Shown one piece after another: positions 1-9,775 of a DNA stretch of 64,000 bases. A model generated the notes under the pieces. That model worked only from the letters and a program-made list of their open reading frames with translations, was not told the DNA's origin and did no database searches. The DNA lies in NCBI RefSeq assembly GCF_021533195.1, contig NZ_JAJNKB010000012.1, positions 21,942 to 85,941 on the forward strand. The letters run 5' to 3'. Numbering within the stretch: position 1 is the first letter of the stretch; each line of letters begins with the position of its first letter. Made by a program: the position numbers and the translations under genes. Source of the DNA: Portibacter marinus (GTDB lineage: Bacteria; Bacteroidota; Bacteroidia; Chitinophagales; Saprospiraceae).

Positions 1-1
1 A

Positions 2-208
2 ATAGCCTTTCATGAGAACAGAATAGCCTATCACTCATATTCAGAAAAAGTAAACAATAAATTGCTGTTTGATTCGGTGGAGTTTGAGAATTATTTATTT
101 GAATATGCTTTAGTACTCAAGTCATTAGCTTCAGATGAAATGTTTTTGGGTACCATAAGAAAGGAAATAGAAACCATATTGAAAGAGATTGAACAGGAAC
201 TTTCATAA
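2..208 (+). CDS. DUF6090 family protein, C-terminal end (5' truncated by window)
   Basis: An open frame enters from the left window edge and ends with TAA at 206-208. The 68 visible residues are rich in Glu, Leu and Lys and end in a helical segment (IRKEIETILKEIEQELS), the kind of tail seen in DUF6090 proteins. The next gene begins 26 bases downstream and is a clear DUF6090 member, so tandem paralogs are likely. The function of DUF6090 is unknown; members have one N-terminal membrane helix followed by a helical extracytoplasmic part. The family call is an inference because the diagnostic N-terminus lies outside the window. Confidence 0.55.
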   Translation: MAFHENRIAYHSYSEKVNNKLLFDSVEFENYLFEYALVLKSLASDEMFLGTIRKEIETILKEIEQELS

Positions 209-233
209 ATCCTCAAGTAATTTTAGAAAACCA

Positions 234-1025
234 ATGATAAAATTCTTTAGAAAAGTAAGAAAGAGTTTCTTAGCAGAGCAGAAATTCAGCAAGTACCTAC
301 TTTATGCATTAGGTGAGATCATTCTAGTGATTGTTGGAATTCTGATTGCGCTTCAAGTTAATAATCTAAACAATGAGAGAACTAACTCCATAGAAACTAA
401 AAATAACCTCACTACACTACAAGCAGAATTGATTTCAAATAAAGAAAAAATACCGCACAATATCAATTTAGTCAATGCTCAAATTCGAAATAGCCTGAAC
501 CTGATGGACACTTTGAATAACAATTTGGATCTGGCAAATGAGGACCTTTATCTTTTGACGAAAATTGGAAAATTGGGTCCATTGCGACTTAAATCCTTAA
601 CGACAAGTTCGCTTAGTGATTTCATAAACTCGGGAACTTATACTGCTTTTTTGACGAGTGAAGTGAAAAATTATTTATTATCCTATAATTCAGAAATCAA
701 AAACGTCGATATTACACTAATTAGATTTGAAGAGTACTGGAAACAAATTGAGATGCCCTATCTTATAAAGCATTTTAGTGTGTTAGATATGTATACTCAA
801 AGTCCGGATTATAGAAAAAGAATGTTTGAGATTCTAGGTGAAGATTCAATACTTAGCTCAGGGGATAAATTTTTCACAAACGACCTCGATGCATTTTATA
901 ATAATAGGGAGTTTGCAAGTATGTATACTGCAAGATTTGCCGAATTGCGAGCGGTTTACTTTGCCATGGAGTCGCTCAACAGCTCTATAGATGATCTTAT
1001 TGAAAGTATTGATATGATCTTATAA
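234..1025 (+). CDS. DUF6090 family membrane-anchored protein
   Basis: The protein has 263 residues. The N-terminus reads MIKFFRKVRKSFLAEQ, then a membrane helix near residues 27-46 (GEIILVIVGILIALQVNN), the hallmark of DUF6090 in Bacteroidota. The remainder is helical and polar with no enzyme motif that I recognise, so it probably lies on the outer face of the inner membrane. I chose ATG at 234: the frame is open from a TTG at 189, but that would overlap the previous gene, and family members start with MIKFFRK. A partial paralog lies immediately upstream and an N-terminal remnant at 2796. Function unknown. Confidence 0.8.
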   Translation: MIKFFRKVRKSFLAEQKFSKYLLYALGEIILVIVGILIALQVNNLNNERTNSIETKNNLTTLQAELISNKEKIPHNINLVNAQIRNSLNLMDTLNNNLDLANEDLYLLTKIGKLGPLRLKSLTTSSLSDFINSGTYTAFLTSEVKNYLLSYNSEIKNVDITLIRFEEYWKQIEMPYLIKHFSVLDMYTQSPDYRKRMFEILGEDSILSSGDKFFTNDLDAFYNNREFASMYTARFAELRAVYFAMESLNSSIDDLIESIDMIL

Positions 1026-1097
1026 GTCTCATTGATTGGTGGATAAATTTTGAATCTGTAGAGATGGAAAAGTTAGTGAATGAAATAGGACAAAATA

Positions 1098-2240
1098 ATG
1101 AACTTTGTAAGTAACCCGATTTACGTATTATCTATATTATGTTTACTGGTTGTTTTAGCCGTCTATGCCGGCAAATCCAGATGGGGTAAAAAATTTGGAG
1201 CAGCCTTGTTGGTTATCCTATTTACCGCTGTACTGGCAAACCTTAAGTTGGTCCCTTCTGCTTCCAATAGCATTTCCTTATAGGATGCGATCTTCAAATA
1301 TGTTGCACCTATATCAATTTTCTATTTGTTGCTCAATGTCAATTTGACCTCCATTAAACAAGCGGGCATACCCATGATTGGCTTGTTTTTATTAGGCTCA
1401 TTGGGAACAACAATTGGTATTCTTGCGTCCTGGTATATTCTTTCACCCGCAAGTGTTTTGGGTGAGAATGCAAAGATCATTGCCGGCATGCTTACTGGTA
1501 CATATACTGGAGGCAGTGTCAATTTTAATGCGATAGCTCTGGAATACAACTTTCAGAAAGAAGGTATTTTATATGCCGGGACGGTTGCGGTAGATAATGT
1601 GATAACCACGCTGTGGATCATTGTAACCTTGTCGTTTCCAGTGATTTTAAGTCGCTTTTGGAAAGGCAGGAAAGGCTTAGAATCAGAGACTTCTATTAAA
1701 AGCGTTGTTCATCCTGAAGATGAAAGCATCGACTTAGTTACACTTGCATGGTTGTTTTTTTTAGGGTTTTCGGCCTTCTACACCTCTGATTTTATTCATA
1801 CATTTTTGCCTCAAATACCTGCGATCTTGATACTGTCAACAATTGGTATACTCGCAGCTCAGATTAAGTTTATAGCAAATCTGAAGGGTAGCCATATTCT
1901 AGGATTGTATCTCATGTTTCTGTTTCTAGCTGTCATAGGTGCCTATTGTGAACTAAGTGCTGTTGCCGAACTAAAGAACGCTGGTATTTCCTTGCTCCTA
2001 TTTACTGGATTAGCTGTTTTTTTACATGGTGTCATCGTAGTTCTTGTAGGAGGCCTAATTTATCGGGATTGGGAAATGATAGCTATAGTGAGCCAGGCCA
2101 ACATAGGTGGAGGTGCTACAGCTATTGCCTTAGCAGAATCCTTCAATCGTAAAGAATTGGTGCTACCTGCAATTTTAGTGGGTACTTTGGGAATGGCTTT
2201 AGGTACCTATTTAGGATTTCTTGTGATTTATATTCTGTAG
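1098..2240 (+). pseudogene. DUF819 family membrane protein interrupted by an in-frame TAG
   Basis: Reading one frame from ATG 1098 to TAG 2238-2240 gives about 380 codons with a single internal stop, TAG at 1281-1283. The 61 residues before it (NPIYVLSILCLLVVLAVY... NLKLVPSASNSISL) and those after it (DAIFKYVAPISIFYLLLNVNL...) join into the continuous N-terminus expected of a DUF819 (YjcL-like) polytopic protein, with roughly ten hydrophobic segments. The position of the stop is normally Tyr, so one base change (TAC/TAT to TAG) accounts for it. The larger downstream part could start at TTG 1326 but would lack its first membrane helices. Either a recent nonsense pseudogene, a sequencing error, or readthrough. 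The family's role is unknown. Confidence 0.75.
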
Positions 2241-2297
2241 ATTCAAGGTGTAAAAAATACGAAAACGTAATGGTTAAATTTTTTAGATATTAGCAGA

Positions 2298-2792
2298 ATG
2301 CAGAGGAAGACGATCGATGACTTATTACTACTTGGAAACCCTTTACTTTATGAGGTCAGTGAACCCATTGTGGAATCGGAGATGCCCTTTGTTAAAAAAT
2401 GGGTTGCTGACTTACATCATGTGATGGAAGCAATAAGGGCTAAGTATCATTTTGGTAGAGCCATCGCAGCTCCTCAGTTGGGAATCATGAAGCGGCTCAT
2501 CTACATGAATATTGATCAGCCGACCGTCTTTATTAATCCAGTATTAAGCAACTTAAGTGAAGAGAAAATGGAACTTTGGGATGATTGCATGAGCTTTCCC
2601 AACCTGCTAGTCAAAGTCAGAAGACATAAATCCCTCACTATAAAGTTTCGCAATGAAAACTGGCAGGAACAAGAATTGGAAATGCATGATGACCTATCTG
2701 AGTTAATACAACATGAATACGATCATTTGGAGGGCATTCTTTGCACCATGAGAGCTATTGATAATCAATCCTTCAAATGGAAATCTTTTTGA
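2298..2792 (+). CDS. Divergent peptide deformylase-like metallohydrolase
   Basis: The 164-residue protein carries the three deformylase motifs in order. Motif 1 is GRAIAAPQLG near residues 53-62, where the usual GxGxAAPQ has Ala for the second Gly. Motif 2 is DDCMSFP near 95-101, where the usual is EGCLS. Motif 3 is the intact HEYDHLEG near 138-145. The metal ligands, one Cys and two His, plus the catalytic Glu are therefore present, but motif 2 has lost its Glu-Gly pair. Deformylases remove formyl from nascent N-terminal Met in the cytoplasm. The divergence suggests a secondary paralog rather than the essential copy; substrate unknown. It stands alone between the DUF819 and DUF6090 remnants. 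Confidence 0.75.
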   Translation: MQRKTIDDLLLLGNPLLYEVSEPIVESEMPFVKKWVADLHHVMEAIRAKYHFGRAIAAPQLGIMKRLIYMNIDQPTVFINPVLSNLSEEKMELWDDCMSFPNLLVKVRRHKSLTIKFRNENWQEQELEMHDDLSELIQHEYDHLEGILCTMRAIDNQSFKWKSF

Positions 2793-2795
2793 AAA

Positions 2796-2909
2796 ATGAT
2801 CAAATTCTTTAGAAAAATAAGACATCAGCTGCTATCCAAAAAACATTCAGCACGCCTTACGGTACAAAATACTGTTGCCTATCATGAAATGATTTTCTCG
2901 ATATATTAA
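2796..2909 (+). pseudogene. DUF6090 N-terminal remnant
   Basis: Three bases after the deformylase-like gene an ATG opens a 37-codon frame. It starts MIKFFRKIRHQLLSKK, almost the same as the start of the DUF6090 gene at 234 (MIKFFRKVRKSFLAEQ). The following residues do not contain the expected membrane helix and the frame stops at 2907-2909. The similarity is confined to about the first 16 residues, so this looks like the leftover start of a deleted or recombined DUF6090 copy. It is unlikely to make a functional protein. Confidence 0.45.
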
Positions 2910-2980
2910 AAAGGATACAAAATCATTACGCCAATAAAGGCCTCTTACCTGTTAGCAAAACAAACTAAGCAATGATGACA

Positions 2981-5900
2981 TTATGGTTTGATCATTCTAA
3001 CCTCTTTAAGCAATGCTTCCACTGCCGCAGCTAATTGCTGATCTTCGCCTTTGATCACTTTTTCAGGATCATTAGCCACCTTAATGTCTGGCTCCAGTTG
3101 CTTGTTTTCAAGATAATCCCCATCCGTATCTACCATACCTACCTGTGGAATTCCGAATACCATTCCATTCTGTAATCTTTCCCACCACACCGCTGTCCCA
3201 GTTCCCGGAACAGGCATACCCACTAACTTTCCTATGCCCAGCGCCCTATAGGTGTAAGGGAACATATGAGCATCCGAGTAATTGCTTTCACCCATCACAA
3301 CGATCGATGGTTTCGTCCATTTGAATTGAGGTTCACTTCCCAAATTTTGACCGCGAGGCATAAAGGTGATGTATTTTTGCCCATTCAGGAAAGTAGCTAA
3401 ATCATCGTGAAGCCAGCCACCACCATTGAATCGGGTGTCCACAATTAAACTCTCTTTACCGGCATTTTCTCCGAGCACTTTTTCATAGACAGTGCGATAA
3501 CTCTGATCGTTCATCCCTCTGACGTGAACATAACCCACTTTTCCGTCTGAAAGCTCTTCGACAATCTTAGCACAATTTTCCACCCATCTTTCGTATCTGA
3601 GTTGACTTTCTTCACCGGTAGATATGGGCTTGACAACTTCATCCCATGTTTCTCCGGTACTTGGATCCTTCAAGGAAAGTAGCACATTTTGTTTCAGCTT
3701 CCTATTCAGTAATCGGTAGTGATTAACTTCAGGAGTGATGGTCTCACCATCGATAGCCGTTATGATTACTCCGCTCTTGATTTTCGATCCTTCTTTTTGA
3801 ACGGGACTCTTATCCATTACTTCTGTGATCTTCAACCCTTCACCCATGTACTCCTGATCATAAAATAATCCCAGACAGGCAGTCTGATCATCGGTGGATT
3901 CGTTAGGCCTATATCTTGCTCCTGTATGCGATGCGTTTAATTCTCCCAACATTTCGCTTAACATCTCAGCGAAATCATAATTATTGTTGATGTGCGGCAA
4001 GAATCTTGCATATTCGTCGCGATAGAAGGTCCATTCTACTTCATGCAAATCCTTAAGGTAGAATTTCTTATCTACTTGCCTCCAAACGTGATCAAATAGG
4101 TATTCCCTTTCCTCTGCCTTTTTTAATACCATTTCACCACCTGTAGAAATATTCTTATTCTTATCACTGTCGATCTCATACTCCATCACCTTATTTGAGG
4201 CGAGGATATACAATTTTTTGCCTTTTTTACCAGGAACAATGGTGCCTCCACTCTCTGAATTAACCTTGGCAGCAAGCTTGGTCTCTTTAGTTCTAAGATC
4301 AGTCTTCCATAGGTCGTACCCTTTTTCAAATCTGGCGAAATAAAACAAGTATTTGCCATCATCCGTGACATATGCATCTGACATTCTGGAAGAGTGCCTT
4401 GTAAGCCTTACTTTACGGTCATCTATTCCGTCCAGGTTGATTTTGATTTCTTTAAGCGTATCCTTCGTCGAGTCTGTTGTTTTATCCGCGTCAGTTTCAT
4501 CCTCCTTTTTCTTCTCTTTTTCTTCTTCTTTTTCTTCCTCCTTTAATATTTCATACTCTTCTTCAGTAAGTACAAACTCATCATAGGCCTTTTGATTGAA
4601 AAACATTCCATACACGTCAAGTTCTCCACCCCAACTAGCGTCATTCTTCATGCCATCTCGATCCGAAAACCAGGACACCATCTCACCTTTCATCATCCAT
4701 TTTGCCCGGGAATTAGAATAGCCACTTTTGGACAGGTTAATGATTTCACCTGAACCATCGGCTTTTACTAAGCCTACCTGGCTTATCCATTGCTGGGGTT
4801 GGTTAAAATCAACCAGAAACCATTTGCCATCCGGCGACCAATCATAGTGTTGATCACCATCTGAGTAGGAGTAATTGTGTTGCGCACCCATCACTTCTCT
4901 AACTGATTTACTATCGAGATCAATGACTTTAAGAATAACTCGCTCTTCTAAGTAAGCCACTTCTTTACCATCTGGAGAATACGCTGGCTGAAATGTTTCA
5001 TATGGGGATTCCAGAATAACTTCTTCGTCAAGTAGGGTAGAACTAAAGAAATATTTCTCCTCATCACGTGCGATTGAGGTTTGATATAAATTCCAGCTTC
5101 CATTTCTTTCACTAGCATAGAGAATGGAACGGCCATCAGGAGAAAAAGAGACGGACCTTTCCTGCTCGGGTGTATTGGTGATCCGCTTACTGGTCCCTTC
5201 TTTAATGGAACTTACGAAAACTTCCCCTCTGGAGATAAAGACCATTTCTTTGCCATTTGGAGCAATATCCATTTCAGATATGTTGCCTTTTATAGGTAGA
5301 ATTTCTTCGGAGTTGTATCGATTATCAGCATTAAGTTCTATGTTGACTTTAGCCGGTTGACCACCATCAGTCATGGTGTATACTTCTCCGTTAAAACTAA
5401 AACACATCATTCCGGTATCAGAGATCGACAAATAGCGGACCGGATGCTTGTCGAATGTAGACAACTGTATGGAAGGTGAAGCAGGATCGGTCATGGATTT
5501 TGCATGGATATTATACGAACCACTTTCTTCGCTCAAGTAATAGATCTTGCTTCCATCAGGAGAAAATAAAGGGTTGCGGTCTTCACCCTCCCAGGTGGTC
5601 ATTATTTCGTAATCACCTGTTTTAGTATCATAAACCCATACATCTCTTGTCACGGAAGAAATATGGTGTTTTCTGAATGCATCTTCGTAACCTTTTCGGT
5701 CATGGAAAGCAATCTTGCTGCCATCTGCACTGTATACCGCGTTTTCAGCCGGGGTAGTGAGCACCTGTAAAACCCGACCTCCGTTTACGGGTACCGAATA
5801 AAGCTCAGACAATACTCCGGAAGGATATTGCTGATTTTTGTGATCGTCCAGCCTGGAAGAGGTAAAGATTACCTTCGTATCATCGGGCGTAAAATCTGAA

Positions 5901-6229
5901 GGAAAATCACCAGAGGAATGATAGGTTAATCGTTCCGCTTTACCACCTTGCGAAGACATGACATAGATGTCAAAATCTCCATATCTATCAGATGCGAAAG
6001 CAATCTTTGATCCATCATTTGACCAAACAGGCATATAGTCATGTGCTTCGTGCAAAGTCATAGGAAGGGCCATACCACCTTCAGCGGACACTTTGTAAAT
6101 GTCACCCTGGTAAGTAAAAAGTATCTCACTGCCATCTGGAGAGATCGCAGTATATCTTAACCAGAGTGGTTCATTTGCCCACGAAGCCAAAGTCAAAAGA
6201 ACAAACAAGAGGGTCAGTGTTTTTTTCAT
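2981..6229 (-). CDS. Tricorn-like S41 family protease, exported
   Basis: The protein has 1082 residues, the usual length for tricorn proteins. A signal peptide (MKKTLTLLFVLLTLASWA) is followed by about 600 residues of WD40-like/PD40 propeller repeats (SPDGSEILFTYQGDIY, SNDGSKIAFASD and so on). Then come an Lys/Glu-rich linker, a helical part with the charge-relay pair in NASHTGA near residue 766, a PDZ segment, and the nucleophile region NYSDAHMF near 985, ending with LEPDI. Tricorn proteases degrade peptides to short pieces; the signal peptide places this one in the periplasm or outside. A close paralog lies at 25887-29141. It is transcribed alone and diverges from the HugZ-like gene at 6430. 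Confidence 0.9.
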   Translation of the reverse strand: MKKTLTLLFVLLTLASWANEPLWLRYTAISPDGSEILFTYQGDIYKVSAEGGMALPMTLHEAHDYMPVWSNDGSKIAFASDRYGDFDIYVMSSQGGKAERLTYHSSGDFPSDFTPDDTKVIFTSSRLDDHKNQQYPSGVLSELYSVPVNGGRVLQVLTTPAENAVYSADGSKIAFHDRKGYEDAFRKHHISSVTRDVWVYDTKTGDYEIMTTWEGEDRNPLFSPDGSKIYYLSEESGSYNIHAKSMTDPASPSIQLSTFDKHPVRYLSISDTGMMCFSFNGEVYTMTDGGQPAKVNIELNADNRYNSEEILPIKGNISEMDIAPNGKEMVFISRGEVFVSSIKEGTSKRITNTPEQERSVSFSPDGRSILYASERNGSWNLYQTSIARDEEKYFFSSTLLDEEVILESPYETFQPAYSPDGKEVAYLEERVILKVIDLDSKSVREVMGAQHNYSYSDGDQHYDWSPDGKWFLVDFNQPQQWISQVGLVKADGSGEIINLSKSGYSNSRAKWMMKGEMVSWFSDRDGMKNDASWGGELDVYGMFFNQKAYDEFVLTEEEYEILKEEEKEEEKEKKKEDETDADKTTDSTKDTLKEIKINLDGIDDRKVRLTRHSSRMSDAYVTDDGKYLFYFARFEKGYDLWKTDLRTKETKLAAKVNSESGGTIVPGKKGKKLYILASNKVMEYEIDSDKNKNISTGGEMVLKKAEEREYLFDHVWRQVDKKFYLKDLHEVEWTFYRDEYARFLPHINNNYDFAEMLSEMLGELNASHTGARYRPNESTDDQTACLGLFYDQEYMGEGLKITEVMDKSPVQKEGSKIKSGVIITAIDGETITPEVNHYRLLNRKLKQNVLLSLKDPSTGETWDEVVKPISTGEESQLRYERWVENCAKIVEELSDGKVGYVHVRGMNDQSYRTVYEKVLGENAGKESLIVDTRFNGGGWLHDDLATFLNGQKYITFMPRGQNLGSEPQFKWTKPSIVVMGESNYSDAHMFPYTYRALGIGKLVGMPVPGTGTAVWWERLQNGMVFGIPQVGMVDTDGDYLENKQLEPDIKVANDPEKVIKGEDQQLAAAVEALLKEVRMIKP

Positions 6230-6429
6230 ATTCAGATTTTTAAATTTTTTAGGATTTGCCTTAAATATCTATAATTGGAAGGATACTTTAAAATAATTGG
6301 TGGTTTTGTATTCTGCCATTCAGGATTATTGGCTTTTTTACTCCAAGTGGACTTGCAAAATGTGAACGTAGATCTATGATATCTCATCACAAACATCAAC
6401 CCTTTCCACCAATTCATTGTTAATAGACT

Positions 6430-6975
6430 ATGGAAAAAAACGCATCTGACCTGCAGGAATTTTTCGAGAAAGCCAAAGCAGAATTATTTAGAGCCAACCA
6501 GGACAAAAGACATCCTTTTGGTTCATTGGTATTGGCAACGCTGGGAAGCTATCCTGAGCAGAGAACAGTGGTCAAACGCAAGACACTCAATGATCTAAGC
6601 ACCTTAATTTATACAGATGAACGGTCTGGTAAAATGGATCAAATTCAATCAAACGCGAAGTGTTCACTCTCGTTCTACCATTCCAAAAAGAAAATTCAGG
6701 TCAAAATTTTAGGTCAATGTCAGACCATTACCCAAGGCCAGTTATATGAAGAACATCGATCAATTGCACTCCAAAATAAGTCCGATTATAGCACTACTAA
6801 GCCACCCGGGACACCCATTGGTAAACCTGAATATGAAAGAGGCGCCGAGGCCTATTTTGTACTCCTTCAGGTCGTTCCGGAATTCATTGAGATTCTGCAA
6901 CTAGATCGACCACACCATAAACGCGCACGTTTTTCTGCTGCCGAAGATTGGAAAGGTTCATGGTTGGTTGCATAA
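6430..6975 (+). CDS. HugZ-like pyridoxamine 5'-phosphate oxidase-fold flavoprotein
   Basis: A 181-residue protein of the split-barrel FMN-binding (PNPOx-like) fold. The visible core is HPFGSLVLATLG ... QRTVVKRKTLNDLSTLIYTDERSGKMDQI, the typical strand layout of the fold, with a Lys/Arg-rich phosphate-binding stretch. A C-terminal segment (RFSAAEDWKGSWLVA) resembles the end of Pdx-type oxidases. Members range from heme-degrading HugZ enzymes to general flavin reductases, so the substrate cannot be fixed from sequence. The stop is 22 bases ahead of the priA start, so the two may be cotranscribed. Confidence 0.7.
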   Translation: MEKNASDLQEFFEKAKAELFRANQDKRHPFGSLVLATLGSYPEQRTVVKRKTLNDLSTLIYTDERSGKMDQIQSNAKCSLSFYHSKKKIQVKILGQCQTITQGQLYEEHRSIALQNKSDYSTTKPPGTPIGKPEYERGAEAYFVLLQVVPEFIEILQLDRPHHKRARFSAAEDWKGSWLVA

Positions 6976-6997
6976 TATTGCTTTTCTTTACAAGTTC

Positions 6998-9451
6998 ATG
7001 AGTTCGCAGACCCTGTATATCGATGTAATTTTGCCATTGGCATTGCCTAAACAATATACCTATACTGTCCCAACAGAACTGGCATCTGAAGTAGGCTTTG
7101 GAAAAAGGGTGGAAGTGTCTCTAAAGTCAAAGCGATATTCTGGCCTGGTAGTCAATCAAAGAAGAGGTCTTCAATTGGGATATAAAACCAAGGATATACT
7201 AGGAGTCATTGATGAGCTGCCCATTATTTCTGATATTCAGTTTAGACTATGGAAATGGATTGCTGATTATTACTGCTGTACCGTTGGAGAGGTAATGTTG
7301 GTCGCATTGCCTTCAGGTCTAAAGTTGACCAGTGAAACCAAATTGGTATTGAAAAAAGGGGTAGATGTTTATGAAAAGGATTTGAACGACGACGAATTCC
7401 TGGTTTCGGAAGCCATTGACATACAGAATGAACTGACCATAGAGCAAATTCGAGGTATTCTGGGCAAAAAAACAGTTTATCCTGTCATCAAGTCTTTGAT
7501 GGAAAAGGGCGTAGCGTTTATCAAAGAAGAGCTGCAGCACAAGTACAAACCCAAGACCATCAAAGTGTTGAATCTTTCACCGCAACTCGAAAAAGATGAA
7601 GCGTTACTAAGTGAGACTTTCGATCAGATTCAACGGTCGGATCACCAGACGAAGGCCTTATTGGCTTACATACAATTGCGCAGACAGTCGAAATGGGTGC
7701 CCCAGACTGCAATTTATCACCTTTCAGGTGTGACGAGCGCCGTGATTAATGCTTTGATTAAAAAAGAAATTTTTATCCAGGAAGAACGTGAGATCAGCAG
7801 ATTGGATAGTGGATTGGTCGAAGTAGAAGATAAACACCAGCTGACCTCCTTACAGGAAAATGCACTTCAATTGATCCGATCAGAATTTGTGGAGAAGGAT
7901 GTTGTTTTGTTACATGGTGTGACAGGCAGTGGTAAGACCAACATTTACATTGAATTGATCGAAAAAGAATTAGAAGCTGGTGGACAGGTATTGTTTCTAC
8001 TGCCAGAAATTGCACTGACCGCTCAGATTGTGGCTCGAATTAAGAAAGTTTTTGGTGATGACGTGGGACTTTACCACTCCAAAATGTCAGACAATGAGCG
8101 TGTTGAACTTTGGAAAGCCTCCATGTATCAGAAGAAGGTGATTGTCTCTGCCAGATCAGGGATTTTTCTGCCATTCCAACATTTAAGCCTCATCATCGTG
8201 GATGAAGAGCATGATCCTTCGTACAAGCAGAATGACCCGGCTCCCAGATATCATGGCCGTGATGTCGCTATTTATCACGCTTCTACTACCGGAGCCAAGG
8301 TATTGTTGGGCTCTGCAACGCCATCATTTGAAAGTTACTCCAACTGTAAGATGGAAAAGTATGGCTTGGTCAAATTGAGTGACCGGTACAACAAGGTAGA
8401 AATGCCGGAATTGGAATTGGTGGATTTGAAATACATGTACAAAACCAATCGCATGAAGGGAATTTTCTCCCTTCACCTCCTGGAGCAGATTGAAGCTACA
8501 TTAGCCCGAAAGGAGCAAGTGCTGATATTTCAGAATAGACGCGGATATGCCCCTACGGTCAACTGTGATTTATGTGGTTGGACCACAGAGTGCGTCAATT
8601 GTGATGTGACCTTGACCTTGCACAAATACCTGGAAGAGTTGCGGTGTCATTATTGTGGCTACAAGATTAAAATGCCTCCATCCTGCCCTGCATGTGGCAA
8701 TCCGAATTTAAATAAGAAAGGCCATGGTACAGAGAAAATAGAGTTAGAACTGAAGGAGTTGCTTCCCGAAGCAGGCATTAAACGTATGGATTATGATACA
8801 GCAAAGACCAGACGCCAACAAGAGCACCTCATCAGTGATTTTGAAGAGCGAAAATTTGACATTTTGATCGGAACACAGATGATTACCAAAGGGCTTGATT
8901 TTGAAAATCTTAAACTGGTAGGCGTGGTCAATGCAGACGCTAGTATCCATTTTCCGGACTTTCGGGCACATGAGAGGGCCTACCAAATGTTGACTCAGGT
9001 GAGTGGCAGAGCGGGAAGAAAAGGCAGTCAGGGGAAGGTCATTCTTCAAACTTTTATGCCTGAACACCAGGTGCTTAGAGATGTGGTGATGGACAACTAT
9101 GATAGCTTTTATGCCAGAGAAATCCAGGAGCGAGACAAATATTTGTATCCTCCCTTTTACCGAACGATCAATATTACTTTGCGTCATAAAAAATTCAATA
9201 TTGTCGAGGAAGCTTCCAGGATTATGGCTGCGAACCTGACCAAGCATATTGGATCGAGGTTAATGGGACCTGCTCAACCTTCAGTGGCCAGGGTCAGAGG
9301 TATGTACATCATGCATATTTTTATTAAAATGGAGAAAAACCCTAAAGTGATCAGATGGATTAAAGACCTGGTTTTAGCTGAGAAGAATTTATTTCAAGAA
9401 ACGCGTGGATTTCAGTCAGTGAGAATAAAAATTGATGTAGATCCTTATTAA
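6998..9451 (+). CDS. priA: Primosomal protein N' (replication restart helicase PriA)
   Basis: The 817-residue protein shows the PriA layout: an N-terminal DNA-binding domain (MSSQTLYIDVILPLALPKQYTY), Walker A GVTGSGKT near residue 306, Walker B DEEH, and helicase motifs up to QVSGRAGRKGSQG. Between the helicase lobes is the zinc region with four CxxC-type pairs (CDLC, CVNC, CHYC, CPAC) near residues 523-560. PriA reloads the replisome at stalled forks in the cytoplasm. The frame is open from 6968 (inside the preceding gene), but ATG 6998 gives the conserved start of the family and avoids the overlap. The small DUF6787 gene follows 9 bases later. Confidence 0.97.
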   Translation: MSSQTLYIDVILPLALPKQYTYTVPTELASEVGFGKRVEVSLKSKRYSGLVVNQRRGLQLGYKTKDILGVIDELPIISDIQFRLWKWIADYYCCTVGEVMLVALPSGLKLTSETKLVLKKGVDVYEKDLNDDEFLVSEAIDIQNELTIEQIRGILGKKTVYPVIKSLMEKGVAFIKEELQHKYKPKTIKVLNLSPQLEKDEALLSETFDQIQRSDHQTKALLAYIQLRRQSKWVPQTAIYHLSGVTSAVINALIKKEIFIQEEREISRLDSGLVEVEDKHQLTSLQENALQLIRSEFVEKDVVLLHGVTGSGKTNIYIELIEKELEAGGQVLFLLPEIALTAQIVARIKKVFGDDVGLYHSKMSDNERVELWKASMYQKKVIVSARSGIFLPFQHLSLIIVDEEHDPSYKQNDPAPRYHGRDVAIYHASTTGAKVLLGSATPSFESYSNCKMEKYGLVKLSDRYNKVEMPELELVDLKYMYKTNRMKGIFSLHLLEQIEATLARKEQVLIFQNRRGYAPTVNCDLCGWTTECVNCDVTLTLHKYLEELRCHYCGYKIKMPPSCPACGNPNLNKKGHGTEKIELELKELLPEAGIKRMDYDTAKTRRQQEHLISDFEERKFDILIGTQMITKGLDFENLKLVGVVNADASIHFPDFRAHERAYQMLTQVSGRAGRKGSQGKVILQTFMPEHQVLRDVVMDNYDSFYAREIQERDKYLYPPFYRTINITLRHKKFNIVEEASRIMAANLTKHIGSRLMGPAQPSVARVRGMYIMHIFIKMEKNPKVIRWIKDLVLAEKNLFQETRGFQSVRIKIDVDPY

Positions 9452-9460
9452 TTTTAAGCG

Positions 9461-9775
9461 ATGGATAGCGAGAAAAAAAGCTGGGTCTCCAGATTAGAAA
9501 AAAGATGGGGAGTCACGAGAGCCCAGGTTTTTATTATTTTATTGGTTTTTGCCTGCACAGGCTTCACTGTAATGTTTTTAAAGCGTCCTATCGTCGGATT
9601 TTTCACGGAAGATGGTGAAAGAAATCTGCTTTTTTCAGTGATTTACTACATCTTGATTCTGCCTGTTTACAATCTCATATTATTGATCTATGGCTTTATT
9701 TTTGGCCAATTTCAATTTTTCTGGGAGTTCGAAAGGCGGTTTTTCAGAAGGATTATTGGAAAGAAAACGGAGTGA
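9461..9775 (+). CDS. DUF6787 family small membrane protein
   Basis: A 104-residue protein with a basic, Trp-containing N-terminus (WVSRLEKRWGVTRAQ), two hydrophobic helices near residues 23-42 and 55-83, and a cytoplasmic tail ending FWEFERRFFRRI. This FWEFE motif and length match the DUF6787 family of Bacteroidota, which has no known function. It follows priA by 9 bases, so it is probably in the same transcript. The stop codon abuts the end of the convergent reading frame at 9778. Confidence 0.75.
   Translation: MDSEKKSWVSRLEKRWGVTRAQVFIILLVFACTGFTVMFLKRPIVGFFTEDGERNLLFSVIYYILILPVYNLILLIYGFIFGQFQFFWEFERRFFRRIIGKKTE

Noticed and set aside
4353..4586. Ser/Phe-rich frames opposite the charged linkers of the two tricorn genes (also at 27295-27513)
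   Set aside because: They are simply the complement of Lys/Glu-rich codons and have no independent support.
6232..6417. A 61-codon minus-strand frame in the spacer between the tricorn and HugZ-like genes
   Set aside because: It reads as random basic/aromatic sequence, has no motif and sits in the divergent promoter region. A gene there would leave no room for promoters.
8744..9247. A 167-codon antisense frame inside priA
   Set aside because: priA is certain on the plus strand, and the antisense product has no recognisable features.
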